Assembly: GCA_030220185.1 (NCBI GenBank)
Contig: JASPKZ010001241.1
Location: 1,348,501-1,412,500, forward strand
DNA length: 64,000 nucleotides
Direction of reading: 5' to 3'
From: Diploptera punctata
Lineage: Eukaryota > Arthropoda > Insecta > Blattodea > Blaberidae
Shown here: one piece after another, positions 63,195 through 64,000 of the stretch
Layout: every line of letters begins with the position of its first letter
Numbering within the stretch: the stretch's first letter is position 1
The notes under the pieces: generated by a model
Databases searched by the model: none
Seen by the model: only the letters and a program-made list of their open reading frames with translations
What the model was told of the DNA's origin: nothing
Made by a program: the position numbers and the translations under genes

Positions 63195-63535
63195 GTCCAC
63201 CGCTGTGGTCTCGAGGTAGCGTGCTGCCTTGACACGCAGAGGGCCCGGGTTCGATCCCCGGTCGTGGCAGTTTTTCTGGGTGAGGTTTTTATCGAGGTTT
63301 TTCCTCACCTGTAAGACAAATGTCAGGAAAACTTTAAGGCCCAAACGGTCCCCGAAATCATATCGCTGTCATCATCATCATCATCCTTATCATTATCATC
63401 ATCATCCGTCACCGGTGTGGAAAGCAACGTGAAGCTACCACACCTACAATTCCCTAGTAAAGCTGCAAGCATAGCATTTTCATGCTATGATTGCAGTGAA
63501 GGACCTGCCTTCGAGCAGAATTATTATGGATGGAT
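63195..63535 (+). mobile_element. SINE family A, full length
   Basis: GTCCACCGCTGTGGTCTCGAG, B box GGTTCGATCCCC, TAAGACAAATGTC, the CATCATC run and GCAGAATTATTATGGATGG, followed by (TA)n to about 63556. An (AC)n(TA)n tract precedes it. Confidence 0.9.
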
Positions 63536-63569
63536 ATATATATATATATATATATACATTTATCAAATA

Positions 63570-64000
63570 TATAAAAATTAATGTTTGTTTGTTGGTTTGT
63601 TTGTTTGTTCGTACTTTATACGCGGCCATACCATTGATCCTATTGTGATGGGGCTTTTTGAAAAACGTTCAGGAGATTCCCGGGATGAACATAGGCTATA
63701 AGAGAGTTGTGATACTCAACTCCTACACCCTTAAAAATCGCCCTTTGTAGAGGAAAACGTTAAGAAAGAGCTCTTTGGACGCTTAAATTCCTTATGCTGC
63801 CTGAACCATAACAAATCCATATAATAATGTACACAGAATTGAATATCTAAAAAAAAGCTCTAGAAATAAGTCCGCGGCAGAATATGTTTAACTCTTACGG
63901 ATAACTTTCATTAACCATTTTTGTCTTTCATTGGTGCAAAGAAGATCGAGACAAGTACGTAGATTCTTGTGCAAGCATAGCAACACATGGCGGGTATTCT
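63570..64000 (-). repeat. Repeat family H, 3' unique part (continues past the window)
   Basis: It matches 36880-37305 in reverse complement, from the GTTT repeats (AAAC tail) and GTACTTTATACGCGGCC to TACGGATAACT and GAAGATCGAGACAAGTAC. It shows that the 3' part is a real element end. Confidence 0.8.

Overview
The window is a piece of a large, repeat-rich arthropod genome, most likely an insect. It holds tRNA-headed SINEs, many 5'-truncated LINEs, Penelope-like elements, a Tc1/mariner-type relic, a Ty3/Gypsy LTR retrotransposon, many (TA)n tracts and degenerate TTAGG-type repeats. A cockroach or another polyneopteran would fit, but that is a guess. I found no convincing host gene, exon set, rRNA gene or functional tRNA gene. 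Every long or domain-bearing reading frame that I could identify belongs to a mobile element.

Layout. 0-11 kb: a LINE end, an inverted-arm Penelope-like element (PLE) holding a nested SINE, a near-perfect PLE-derived foldback, several SINE families, LINE remnants, three MITE-like palindromes, and CCTAA/TTAGG sequence next to a mosaic SINE. 12-13.4 kb: a decayed Tc1/mariner-like element. 15-15.8 kb: a 399-bp tandem duplication. 17-20.2 kb: a broken APE-type LINE (minus strand). 21-22.3 and 25.4-25.7 kb: two more PLE 3' ends with inverted flanks. 22.5-31 kb: LINE remnants, including a CR1/L2-like copy and two R2-like copies. 32.6-34.4 kb: twelve copies of a 148-bp satellite. 35.9-40.2 kb: a family with internal ~145-bp units, and a Jockey-like LINE. 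40.7-54.3 kb: a minus-strand LINE split by a young Gypsy element whose 5' LTR is itself split by a 2.1-kb LINE-like element that encodes only an ORF1 protein. 55-64 kb: SINEs, LINE ends and two inverted copies of a ~0.7-kb repeat.

How the parts relate. The elements parasitise and interrupt one another. SINEs should depend on LINE reverse transcriptase, and one SINE carries the same 3' tail as the ORF1-only LINE. The PLE ends carry hammerhead-ribozyme-like cores. The Gypsy copy has LTRs that differ at only two positions I could see, and its catalytic residues are intact. Even so, its gag-pro and pol frames are offset and the integrase end is frameshifted. All boundaries come from reading the sequence by eye and may be off by several bases unless a target-site duplication (TSD) is given.
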